A stretch of DNA of 64,000 bases from Thalassobacillus cyri (GTDB lineage: Bacteria; Bacillota; Bacilli; Bacillales; Halobacillaceae). Below the pieces are notes generated by a model, which worked only from the letters and a program-made list of their open reading frames with translations, searched no databases and was not told the DNA's origin. Below, piece by piece: positions 8,748 through 16,535 of this stretch. A program made the translations under genes and the position numbers. Position 1 is the stretch's first letter. Each line of letters opens with the position of its first letter. Where the stretch lies: the NCBI RefSeq assembly GCF_900107755.1, contig NZ_FNQR01000007.1, positions 141,579 through 205,578 on the forward strand, read 5' to 3'.

Positions 8748-8762
8748 ATAATACGCTTTCAA
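8748..8762 (-). promoter_or_regulatory. Putative CcpA cre site upstream of the TRAP operon
   Basis: TTGAAAGCGTATTAT on the minus strand matches the consensus WTGNAANCGNWNNCW except for the C near the end. It lies 105 bases upstream of dctQ, where catabolite control of a carboxylate importer would be expected. No clear -35/-10 pair was found next to it. Confidence 0.4.
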
Positions 8763-8920
8763 GGCACAAAAAAAAGGATATAGGTCATATAGTAAGCACA
8801 TAGTTATATATTGTCTGAAATACTGGGTAATCATCCTTATTTTAATATATTATCAGAAAATTCACTAATTTACCACCTGAAAAAGTAACTTGTTTCTACC
8901 TTTTGGTGATTAGTGGTGTA

Positions 8921-9766
8921 TTATAATTCAGTATGAAAGCGATATACGACAGACTCCCCTATAGGAAAATAGCCTATTTTTTTATAAATGGAATTAGAAG
9001 CAGGGTTATCGGCATCCGTATAAAGACTGCAAAATTGAAAGCCATGATCTAATAACTTTTTAGTAAGTGACCAGACAGCACTGGTAGCATATCCCTTCTC
9101 TTTATGCCTGTCGGGTGTGTAGACAGCGTTGACAGTCGCTCCGTTCCTTGTATTTCTAGATTGGTTCACCATCGAAACCGGCTCATTATCGACTACCCAC
9201 AGATGCATGGTACCTGCAGTTACCATACGCTCCGCCAAAACGTCTGCATCATCTTTAATAGACAGTTCCCCGGTTTCAACTCCAAAATTGTACAGCCAGC
9301 TGGCAATCAAGCCTTTTTCTGCTATGCCTGCAACTTTCAATTTCCCCTTCCCTAAATTGATTGGCTGCAATGCATCTAGGCGGTATACATATTGGTTCAT
9401 ATGTACCCTGTTATTTCTTTTGCTTCTTTTTGTATAAGCATGGATCAATTTTGTTGCCCCTTTCTTTTCACCAACCACTCCACCGACAGGGTAATCGTTA
9501 TAGAAAAGAAAATCAGCAGCTGTTTGAAAAACGGAATCATCCGCATCGCAAGCTGGCAGCACCCATTGATTCCTCATTGTATGTATAAGGGTGTAAACGA
9601 CCTCCTCACCGTTCTCCAACGTTATTAAATCTGCTTTTGCCGGTTGACTTCTCAAGCGCTCCGCGATCCCTAAAGGCAAATTATTTAACGCTTCTTCTTC
9701 CATTAACAAAGATTCGACCTTTTCGTAATATACTTGTGGATCTTGATATGTCTTTACCTCCATCAT
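8921..9766 (-). CDS. GNAT-family N-acetyltransferase
   Basis: A 281-residue protein whose C-terminal half has the acetyl-CoA binding GNAT fold: the catalytic strand AGTMHLWVVDNEPVSMVNQSR followed by the pyrophosphate-binding loop HKEKGYATSAVWSL near residues 221-234, then YKKIGYFPIGESVVYRF. The N-terminal half (LPLGIAERL, NQWVLPACDADDSV) resembles the extra domain of larger bacillar GNAT proteins annotated YdfB/FR47-like. Two adjacent ATGs (9766, 9763) follow GGGGGAGAG; the second is better spaced. The substrate is unknown. Its promoter region runs into a composite repeat. Confidence 0.82.
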   Translation of the reverse strand: MMEVKTYQDPQVYYEKVESLLMEEEALNNLPLGIAERLRSQPAKADLITLENGEEVVYTLIHTMRNQWVLPACDADDSVFQTAADFLFYNDYPVGGVVGEKKGATKLIHAYTKRSKRNNRVHMNQYVYRLDALQPINLGKGKLKVAGIAEKGLIASWLYNFGVETGELSIKDDADVLAERMVTAGTMHLWVVDNEPVSMVNQSRNTRNGATVNAVYTPDRHKEKGYATSAVWSLTKKLLDHGFQFCSLYTDADNPASNSIYKKIGYFPIGESVVYRFHTEL

Positions 9767-9781
9767 CTCTCCCCCTTTTAT

Positions 9782-10530
9782 AATAGGCTCTGCTAAATCT
9801 CAGTATCTATTTTACAGTTAAAGCTCCCTTTTACATGAAGACTCAGTTTTGAGATAGTTGGGACCATTACCATGAGAGGAATAGGATGGTCAGGGAAACG
9901 ACTCGCTTTCCAGCTTCATCGCCTAGACACTCGCGACATAAGCAGTCCATCAACGGGAAGAAAGAGCCCTTCCCTTTTGCTGTTCTGCTTATGCGTGTCG
10001 TGTCTCCCAAGGCGATTTACCTTAAATTTGAATAAAAGGAATAACTTGATTGATGAATGTAAAATAAAAAAATTTTAAAGTGTTAAAAACGATTTATAAC
10101 CCTTGGTGTATCAACATTTCCGGAGGGAGTCTCGCCGTTCCCCTTCCCATCCAGCCAGTTTTGAATAAACGGACCCTTCATGTGTGTAGCTGAAATCTTC
10201 ATCTTGAGACATTTATAAAGAGTGTAAAGGGTCCAACGTCTTCTTTCAAAATTATCATAGGGTGGTTTACAGAAGTATGATTTCGAGAACTTCCTATGGC
10301 AAAAGGCGTAAGGGAACTGCGAGACTCCTCGAAAATGCTACGCATTTCCTTCGTGCGTGGGTTAAGTCAAGTTGTAAATGCAAAGTCCTGTGGGATATGC
10401 GTGTTAGATAAGACCCCACAGAGCGTCAGCTCGAGGAGGCTCATCACTCGCCCACGGAAAGCGAGTCGTTCCCCAACGCCCCCTTCTCCCACACAATATC
10501 CCAAGTCTTCTACTTTACGGTCTTATTGTT
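9782..10530 (-). repeat. Composite A-linker-B repeat, copy 1 (inverted)
   Basis: Read on the minus strand this is an A-type long unit (about 10290-10500), a linker containing GGACCC and CTGGCTGGATGGG, and a B-type unit with the 99-base core. The same order occurs on the plus strand at 39.5 and 44.4 kb. Just right of the core (about 10017-10128) the sequence turns very AT-rich and unlike the other copies, as if the B right half had been replaced. It fills the gap between two divergent genes, so it is upstream of both. ORFs here (9872, 10296) are spurious. Confidence 0.85.
9918..10016 (+). repeat. 99-base hairpin core of the B-type repeat, copy 1
   Basis: Starts ATCGCC and ends GGCGAT. AGACACTCGCGACATAAGCAG near the left pairs with CTGCTTATGCGTGTCGTGTCT near the right. 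Between them GGGAAG and CTTCCC form an inner hairpin. Identical base for base in three other places in this window. Confidence 0.9.
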
Positions 10531-10642
10531 GAATAAGACTTTTTGTAAAAAAAAAACAACGTTTAACAGAGTTTTCAGATAAAATTTCAATAACTATACC
10601 ATACTTGACAATCCCTCTACAATAGAATTAGAGGTGATGACA

Positions 10643-10822
10643 GTGACAAATAAAGAAATCCAGGATCAAATTGCTGAATTAAAATCTGACTATATCCGTA
10701 TTCAGGGAGATTTAGATAAGATTGAAGCTACTGGTGGAAATGTTTCTAATGCAGAAAAGCAGTTACAGCAAATCGAAACTCAGTTGAAAGCACTGAATAC
10801 ACAACTGGCAGAAAATAAATAA
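10643..10822 (+). CDS. Small coiled-coil protein, SE1832-family-like
   Basis: A 59-residue, almost entirely helical charged protein with heptad-like spacing (IAELKSDYIRIQGDLDKIEA and VSNAEKQLQQIETQLKALNTQL), compatible with an antiparallel coiled-coil hairpin. GTG at 10643 is taken as the start because AGAGGTGAT, an extended Shine-Dalgarno, precedes it; the GTG and ATG at 10634-10639 lie inside that element. It matches my recollection of the SE1832 family of short bacillar proteins of unknown function. TTGACA lies about 40 bases upstream without a convincing -10. A bidirectional terminator follows. Confidence 0.72.
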   Translation: MTNKEIQDQIAELKSDYIRIQGDLDKIEATGGNVSNAEKQLQQIETQLKALNTQLAENK

Positions 10823-10823
10823 C

Positions 10824-10862
10824 AAAGTGCCGGCTGCCAAAGAGTTATGGCGCCGGCACTTT
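10824..10862. terminator. Bidirectional terminator between the small coiled-coil gene and the CPA antiporter
   Basis: AAAGTGCCGGC pairs with GCCGGCACTTT (11 bp) between two convergent stop codons. Confidence 0.88.
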
Positions 10863-10864
10863 GT

Positions 10865-12718
10865 TTATGACTGCTCGGTTTCATTCCGCTGTTCTTCCAG
10901 ACGTGTTTGTATTTTGTCTCGTTCTTTATCCGGGGGCATGAGACTGACAACGACGTCTCCCTGTTCTGCCTTTGTTGCAAATTCTTCTGTAAAGAAATCA
11001 ATCTTCCCTGATGGCCTTTTAATCAATAACAAAATGGCTCCTTCATTTTTATTGTTCATATAATCCTTAAAGGTGTACTTAGAAGTGATATTCGTCTTCC
11101 TGAATTTATAACCTTCTCCGGCTAACTGATTCAATTTCTCCCAGGAAGCACCTTCTTCGAACAAGATACGTCCACCAATTGAGTGGACCAGTCCTTCCAA
11201 ATTATCTCCACTCTGGTTACGCAGACTCAATTGATATAGATTATTCCTTCCGAAAGTCGGCACAAACGTCGTGCAAATGAGCGCATTATACGAATCCAAT
11301 TCAGATGCAGCAATCAAATATTCAAATGGTGTCATATCCATTGTATATTCCGTCTGTTCCGAAAGTATTTCTCCATGGTAAGTCGGGACACCGGCACGCC
11401 TTGCTGACATCAATCGCTCCCAGGATGAGTCGATGATCATCACTGGAACTTTCAATTCTTTCAATGTTTTTGCGAGTGTGACTGTAAACGTACTGCTGCC
11501 ATTTATCAATACTCCAGGTGGACCTTCCATTGATAGATTCATTTTTTTAGCCAGCCATTGTATGGAAAAGCCGTGGGCGACAACCGTAGAAAAGACCAAC
11601 GCAAACGTAATAGAAATAAGCAGATTGGCATCTTCATACCCTTCATCCAACAGCACACTTGCAAAGTAACTGGAGACTGTCAAAGCGACAATCCCACGGG
11701 GGGCAATCCACCCGACGAGCAGTTTTTCTGGTTTTGTAAGATCTGTTCCAATCGTTGAAATCCAAATCGACAATGGTCTTACGACAAAAAGCATCAGTAA
11801 TACAAATCCCATGATTTGAATGTTTAATATCTGAAACAACGTGTCAAGAGTCAAGGACGCTGTCAACATGATAAAAATCGTTGATATCAATAGCAATGAA
11901 ATGTTTTCTTTGAAATGCCTCATATCAGAAATAGACGGGATGTGCAGGTTTGCAAGCGTCATCCCCATCGCCGTTACAGCCAGTAAACCAGTTTCATGGG
12001 TTACTTCATCTGCAATCGTGAAACAAGCGATAACTACAGTGAAAACGACAGGTGATTTCAAATATTCCGGCACATATCCCATTTCAAACATCCACCCGAC
12101 GCCTCTCCCGCATGCCCAGCCTAGTAAAATAGCGAACAAGGAAGCAAGGAAAAAGGACAGCAGACTGATTATGCCTACCTCATCACTAAGAATGAATCGG
12201 ATGAACTCAAATGCAAACACGGCCAACAAAGCACCGATCGGATCCACAATAATACCTTCCCATTTCAAAATCTTAGCAGGACGTGCTTTTAATTTAGCCT
12301 GCCTTAATAAAGGAAGGATGACGGTCGGTCCTGTCACGATGAATAACCCTGCAATGACAAAAGCCACTGCCCAGGATAGTCCAGCCACATAATGGGCGGC
12401 AAACGCACCAAGAATCCAGCTGATAAAAGCTCCTAACGTCACAATCCGAACCACCGGACGACCAAGACCCTTTACTTCTTTAAAGTCTAGATTCAGGCTC
12501 CCTTCAAAAAGAATGATGGCTACAGCCATCGCAATGATTGGACGATAGACTGCACCGAAATCCTGTTCTGGATGAATCAAACCGAAAATTGGTCCTGCTA
12601 ACAAACCCGCAATCGACATCAAGACGATTGCAGGAAGCCGAAAACGCCAGGCAGCCCACTGGGAACCGATCCCTAAAAGCCCGATGAGCATAAATTGCAA
12701 TAAAATAGAATCAATCAT
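10865..12718 (-). CDS. CPA1-type cation/proton antiporter with C-terminal TrkA-N-like domain
   Basis: A 617-residue membrane antiporter. Residues 1 to about 390 form 12-13 helices of the Na+/H+ exchanger fold, with TGPTVILPLLRQAKL near 128 and EGIIVDPIGALLAVFAFE near 154, the latter carrying the conserved ion-binding aspartate. From about 395 a soluble domain begins GVLINGSSTFTVTLAKTLKEL, a Rossmann-like fold similar to TrkA-N/RCK modules that bind nucleotides and gate transport. The role would be Na+ or K+ efflux against protons, pH and salt homeostasis. ATG at 12718 is supported by AAGGGGATATGTC. It is monocistronic and ends at a shared terminator. Confidence 0.88.
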   Translation of the reverse strand: MIDSILLQFMLIGLLGIGSQWAAWRFRLPAIVLMSIAGLLAGPIFGLIHPEQDFGAVYRPIIAMAVAIILFEGSLNLDFKEVKGLGRPVVRIVTLGAFISWILGAFAAHYVAGLSWAVAFVIAGLFIVTGPTVILPLLRQAKLKARPAKILKWEGIIVDPIGALLAVFAFEFIRFILSDEVGIISLLSFFLASLFAILLGWACGRGVGWMFEMGYVPEYLKSPVVFTVVIACFTIADEVTHETGLLAVTAMGMTLANLHIPSISDMRHFKENISLLLISTIFIMLTASLTLDTLFQILNIQIMGFVLLMLFVVRPLSIWISTIGTDLTKPEKLLVGWIAPRGIVALTVSSYFASVLLDEGYEDANLLISITFALVFSTVVAHGFSIQWLAKKMNLSMEGPPGVLINGSSTFTVTLAKTLKELKVPVMIIDSSWERLMSARRAGVPTYHGEILSEQTEYTMDMTPFEYLIAASELDSYNALICTTFVPTFGRNNLYQLSLRNQSGDNLEGLVHSIGGRILFEEGASWEKLNQLAGEGYKFRKTNITSKYTFKDYMNNKNEGAILLLIKRPSGKIDFFTEEFATKAEQGDVVVSLMPPDKERDKIQTRLEEQRNETEQS

Positions 12719-12905
12719 GACATATCCCCTTCGCCATCCCGATTGGACGGCATCCTTCTAGATGACTCATTTCCTATAAACTTAGCAACATTCTATAGGT
12801 CTAGTTTTTTCATGTAAACTATTACGATTAAGATTCTTACCTTTACCCAATTGATAGATACGTTAATCCTAAGGTTAAAATTGTCTCCTAAGACAAAAAA
12901 ATATA

Positions 12906-12934
12906 TTGACATCGCTATTCCAGCTTGATAATAT
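12906..12934 (+). promoter_or_regulatory. Sigma-A promoter of brnQ
   Basis: Consensus TTGACA, a 17-base spacer and TAATAT. Transcription should start near 12941, giving a leader of about 178 bases before the brnQ ATG. Confidence 0.8.
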
Positions 12935-12940
12935 TAGCTC

Positions 12941-13081
12941 GTCTTGTAAATATTCAAAAAAATCAGAGATGCTCCAACCGTTCGAAAATAGCATCGCCTG
13001 CCTTTCTTTGACATACATGAAAATAAACGACAAGGGTTACATTACGTATAGGGTCGTCCCTCGTGCAGGGACGGTTTTTTT
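12941..13081 (+). promoter_or_regulatory. Structured leader with intrinsic terminator (attenuator) before brnQ
   Basis: The untranslated leader holds a hairpin GATGCT...AGCATC (12968-12995) and a terminator CGTCCCT-CGTGC-AGGGACG followed by seven T (13055-13081), all upstream of the brnQ ribosome binding site. Transcription must therefore pass a terminator to reach the gene. The segment ACAAGGG...GGTCGTCCCT loosely resembles the end of a T-box leader, but the required TGGN-ACC core is absent. The sensor is thus unidentified. The rest of 12719-13118 holds no gene. Confidence 0.6.
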
Positions 13082-13118
13082 ACGCCTTCGACCCCTGAGT
13101 GCAGAAGGAGGAAGTTTA

Positions 13119-14438
13119 ATGAAAATGAAATCAAGTGATATTCTTTTTATCGGTTTTATGTTATTTGCATTATTTTTCGGGGCTGGGAATCTTATCTACC
13201 CTCCTACTTTGGGAATAGAATCCGGTACAGCTTATTGGCCTGCCATCTTCGGGTTTGTATTGACAGGTGTAGGTATCCCGGTCCTTACGGTTACCGCCAT
13301 TTCGCTGGTTAAAAATGGAACGATTGAATTAGGAAGCAGAGTCCATCCAGCATTCGGACTTGTTTTCACCTCAGTAGTCTATCTGGCTATCGGTCCGTTT
13401 TTTGGTATTCCTAGAGCAGCCAACGTTGCTTATGAAATGGGAGTGCAACCGCTTGTTCCTGGAGGAAACACGGGAGTATTATTAATCTTTACGCTCATCT
13501 TTTTCGCCCTTGTATTCTTGGTGAGCTTAAACCCTTCTAAATTAGTGGATCGTGTCGGTCAATGGCTGACACCGTTGTTATTGGCTGCCATAGTAGCATT
13601 AGTGGTCGGCAGCTTCTTTTTATTGGATGGAACTGTCCAACAACCGGCAGAAAAATATCAGGCGTCTCCGTTTTTCACCGGCTTTTTGGAAGGGTATTTG
13701 ACAATGGACGCCATTGCCGCATTAGCATTCGGCATCCTTGTTATTACCGCTCTTAAAGACCGAGGTGTAACAGATCGTAGACAACTGACTGCTTTTACGC
13801 TTAAAGTAGGGATCGTGACAGCTATAGGACTGACAACAGTCTATGCGTCTATTGGCTGGATTGGAGCTAAAATGGCTACGGAAGGTTCCTATACCAATGG
13901 CGGGGAAATTTTATCTGGAGCAGCGCAACTAATGTATGGTCAGACTGGAACGCTCCTGCTTGGTGTAATTGTAGCACTGGCTTGTTTCACAACATCTGTC
14001 GGCCTGACTGTTGCCTGCGGTCAATTTTTCAGCAAAACCTTTCCAAAGCTTTCTTATAAGTTCGTTATTTTCATGGTGACGATTGGCAGTTTTGCTGTTG
14101 CCAATTTAGGGTTGGAGCAGATCATTGCCTTTTCTGTACCAGTATTGGTCTTTATCTACCCGATTGCCATCGTACTGATTGCGCTTTCTTTTGCCAACCG
14201 GTTGTTTAACGGCTCTACCTTCGTTTATCAAGGTGCTATTTTGCTTACTGCAATCACTAGCTTATATGATGGTTTGGCAGCATTCGGAATGGACTTATCC
14301 AGTGTGGAACCATTGATGCAGCAATTACCTTTCTTTGCACTTGGCCTTGGCTGGGTTGTCCCTGCCCTGGTCGGAGCTTTAGCAGGCGGACTGTTGCAAT
14401 TGCTTGTAACGTCTAACGATAGAAAAGTGACAAACTAA
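13119..14438 (+). CDS. brnQ: Branched-chain amino acid transport system II carrier protein BrnQ
   Basis: A 439-residue LIVCS-family symporter for leucine, isoleucine and valine, with about 12 helices. The N-terminal signature LFGAGNLIYPPTLG-like stretch (FFGAGNLIYPPTLGIESG) and GPFFGIPRAANVAYEMG are diagnostic. ATG 13119 is used because AAGGAGGAAG precedes it; the longer open frame upstream runs through the leader and terminator. Import is Na+- or H+-coupled at the membrane. Expression appears controlled by the attenuator leader. A hairpin follows the stop. Confidence 0.94.
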   Translation: MKMKSSDILFIGFMLFALFFGAGNLIYPPTLGIESGTAYWPAIFGFVLTGVGIPVLTVTAISLVKNGTIELGSRVHPAFGLVFTSVVYLAIGPFFGIPRAANVAYEMGVQPLVPGGNTGVLLIFTLIFFALVFLVSLNPSKLVDRVGQWLTPLLLAAIVALVVGSFFLLDGTVQQPAEKYQASPFFTGFLEGYLTMDAIAALAFGILVITALKDRGVTDRRQLTAFTLKVGIVTAIGLTTVYASIGWIGAKMATEGSYTNGGEILSGAAQLMYGQTGTLLLGVIVALACFTTSVGLTVACGQFFSKTFPKLSYKFVIFMVTIGSFAVANLGLEQIIAFSVPVLVFIYPIAIVLIALSFANRLFNGSTFVYQGAILLTAITSLYDGLAAFGMDLSSVEPLMQQLPFFALGLGWVVPALVGALAGGLLQLLVTSNDRKVTN

Positions 14439-14460
14439 CTAATACTACATTCCGTTACAA

Positions 14461-14489
14461 AAGGCAGGTCAATTAAACTGACCTGCCTT
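14461..14489 (+). terminator. Hairpin after brnQ
   Basis: AAGGCAGGTCA pairs with TGACCTGCCTT (11 bp). The U-run is poor (TTAAGCTTG), so termination may be partial. Confidence 0.6.
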
Positions 14490-14642
14490 AAGCTTGCAGC
14501 AAACCCCTTTACATGTTTTTGGTGGGCATATGCTGGCGAAAAGGATTCTTCTTCCTCGAACTTACCCTGGAGCAGGCAGCTGTCAAGAACGCCTGTTCCT
14601 ATACATTTTCCCTTTCAAATCATTTGACTGGCCTGGCTTTCA

Positions 14643-15494
14643 TTATTGCTCTATTAACGTAACTCCTACCTTGACATCAAGCGTTTGTTGACCGCCCCGG
14701 TAAACACCTTGCAGCGGACTGACATCAGCATAATCACGTCCAGTTCCAACGCGGATATGCTGTTCCAGTGCTTCTACGTTGTTCGTAGGATCGAGCCCTA
14801 CCCAGCCGATGCCAGGTACCATGACCTCTACCCAGGCGTGGGTGGCAGCATCTCCGACGAGTGCTGAATCCCCCCCTACATACAAGTAGCCACTGACATA
14901 ACGGGCAGGTATTCCCTTGGATCGGAGGACCGCCAGCATGATATGCGCATAGTCCTGGCATACTCCTTTTTTATTTGGCCAGCTTTCATATGCTTTTGTA
15001 TTCACATGGGTTGCTGTACCATCATAAACGATTGATTGGTGAAGATAAGCCATCAAATCCAATGAGAACTTTACTGGATCCGTCGGGTCACCGACCGCCC
15101 CGGTGATTTCATCGATTTGATTTTTATATAAAAAAGTGTAAGGCGTTTCATTCAAATAAGCTAAATAATGTTTATGGAAAAGTTGAGAATAGAAAATCTG
15201 CCTCATTTCGTCTGTGAAATGTATCATCCGTAAGAACGGACTTTTTTGGATGCTTACTACAGACTTGGTTACTACCTTCAAATGTTCATGCTTTTCAGGA
15301 ATATAAAAAGTCTCGACATGATTTCCCCATAAATCGATATGCTCCTTCGTCATAGAGGAAGGTGTAATTTCTGTGCGGTAGGATAATACCCGCTGGCATT
15401 CATCAGTCCTCGGCTTTAAGCGAATATGGTTCATACTTTGATCGACAAAGTTTTCATAGCGAAAAATATTCGTATGTTCAATTTCATATTTCAT
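14643..15494 (-). CDS. Transglutaminase-like cysteine protease-fold protein
   Basis: A 283-residue cytosolic protein with the bacterial transglutaminase N-terminal beta domain (YEIEHTNIFRYENFVDQSMNHIRLKPR, residues 3-29) and a transglutaminase core. The triad is visible: Cys179 in GVCQDYAHIM, His219 in THAWVEVMVPG and Asp235 in GLDPTN. No signal peptide. Start ATG 15494 follows GGGGGAC; the 18 codons upstream have no support. It is third in a conserved trio with the alpha-E and ATP-grasp genes, 78 bases after the alpha-E stop. The family may cleave or rearrange amide bonds; the substrate is unknown. Confidence 0.88.
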   Translation of the reverse strand: MKYEIEHTNIFRYENFVDQSMNHIRLKPRTDECQRVLSYRTEITPSSMTKEHIDLWGNHVETFYIPEKHEHLKVVTKSVVSIQKSPFLRMIHFTDEMRQIFYSQLFHKHYLAYLNETPYTFLYKNQIDEITGAVGDPTDPVKFSLDLMAYLHQSIVYDGTATHVNTKAYESWPNKKGVCQDYAHIMLAVLRSKGIPARYVSGYLYVGGDSALVGDAATHAWVEVMVPGIGWVGLDPTNNVEALEQHIRVGTGRDYADVSPLQGVYRGGQQTLDVKVGVTLIEQ

Positions 15495-15572
15495 GATGAC
15501 AGTCCCCCAACCACGGAAAAATTCGTTTCGTACTAACGTATGATGCACCTATCCTTATAGTACCCGCCTTCC

Positions 15573-16535
15573 TCATTTTATTTCGACGGGTTCAATCAAG
15601 TAGTAGGTTTCAGAGAAAACCCGGCTGACTTGGATACAGCGGTTTTGGAAGTGATCCAGGAATCCCATCAGCTCCTCCATCGACATCTCTTCTAAGTGGA
15701 AGGAAGTCACTTCCTGTTGAATCGTTTCCAACAGATGGAACAACCGCTCTGAGTAATGATGGATCTCCCCTTTTTCAAGTTTTTGAATAGTTTCCATCAC
15801 ATGATCGACACAATAGCGGATGGAACGAGGGAACCTTTCTTCTTCAATAATGAAATGCAGCACATGCATCGCATTCATTTTAGGTGGATATTCTTTAATA
15901 TAGGCATCATAACCATTTACCAGTCTCAAGGCAGCCAGCCAGTAATAATGATGGTTGATAGAACCTTGCTTTTCCTTTCTGGCTTTCTCACAAATAACAT
16001 TTAAAATTCTTGCTGTCTTTTCGGCTCGTTCCAGCCATTTTCCTATTTTAATGAATGAATAGGAAACACCACGCGTCATTGTGGATTCGATCACTCCTTG
16101 GGAGGTCATCGACGTCATGGTAATTGTATTCAGGAAATTTTGAATTTCATGGATAGTGAATTCACTGCGGCGAACCGCTGGCAGGTCCAGGTAAAAACGG
16201 TTCAGTCCTTCCCAGACCCCTTCCGGAATGATATCCCTGGTTGCTCGGGCATTCTCTCGTGCATAAGTCATACAATTGACCAGTGAATTGACATTACCAG
16301 AATCAAACGCCACGTAATGGATAATTTCTTCAGTCTTTAACTTCGGATATTGAGATTGATAGTCTGCTAAGGAGGCGGTGATTTCCAACACTTCTTCCCA
16401 ATCGCGATCAAGTACCTCCGAATCATTCGCCTCCAGCATATTGATCAGCTGGACATGCAGAGCCCGGGCATTGTTTTCCGCTCGTTCCAGGTTTCGTGCC
16501 ATCCAATATAAAGAGTCAGCAACTCGGCTAAGCAT
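15573..16535 (-). CDS. Alpha-E domain-containing protein
   Basis: A 320-residue, all-helical cytosolic protein that begins MLSRVADSLYWMARNLERAENNARAL, the classical opening of the alpha-E (DUF403) family, with several RAE-type charged motifs repeated later (KWLERAEKTARIL). The ATG at 16535 is taken because GAGGGGGA lies at the right distance; it overlaps the end of the ATP-grasp gene by eight bases, indicating translational coupling. No catalytic residues are recognised. In other bacteria the protein is nearly always paired with the ATP-grasp neighbour, which suggests a stable complex or a peptide carrier role. Confidence 0.9.
   Translation of the reverse strand: MLSRVADSLYWMARNLERAENNARALHVQLINMLEANDSEVLDRDWEEVLEITASLADYQSQYPKLKTEEIIHYVAFDSGNVNSLVNCMTYARENARATRDIIPEGVWEGLNRFYLDLPAVRRSEFTIHEIQNFLNTITMTSMTSQGVIESTMTRGVSYSFIKIGKWLERAEKTARILNVICEKARKEKQGSINHHYYWLAALRLVNGYDAYIKEYPPKMNAMHVLHFIIEEERFPRSIRYCVDHVMETIQKLEKGEIHHYSERLFHLLETIQQEVTSFHLEEMSMEELMGFLDHFQNRCIQVSRVFSETYYLIEPVEIK

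Noticed and set aside
9872..10532. ORFs of 60-110 codons inside the repeats here and at 5037-5485, 39904-40249, 44324-45087 and 63272-63941
   Set aside because: They recur only because the repeat recurs, occur in several frames of the same stretch, lack ribosome binding sites, and show no protein-like composition.
10865..12718. Missing Asn-Asp motif as a defect in the CPA antiporter
   Set aside because: The GIIVDPIGA form with a single conserved aspartate is, as far as I know, normal for this CPA1 branch.
12941..13081. Canonical T-box riboswitch before brnQ
   Set aside because: The conserved TGGN-ACC antiterminator core and stem I motifs are not visible; only the terminator end resembles one.
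12906..13118. In-frame extension of brnQ to 12906
   Set aside because: It runs through the promoter, hairpin and terminator; GGAGG places the start at 13119.
14494..14691. 65-codon ORF after brnQ
   Set aside because: No ribosome binding site, no domain-like pattern, overlaps the transglutaminase 3' end.
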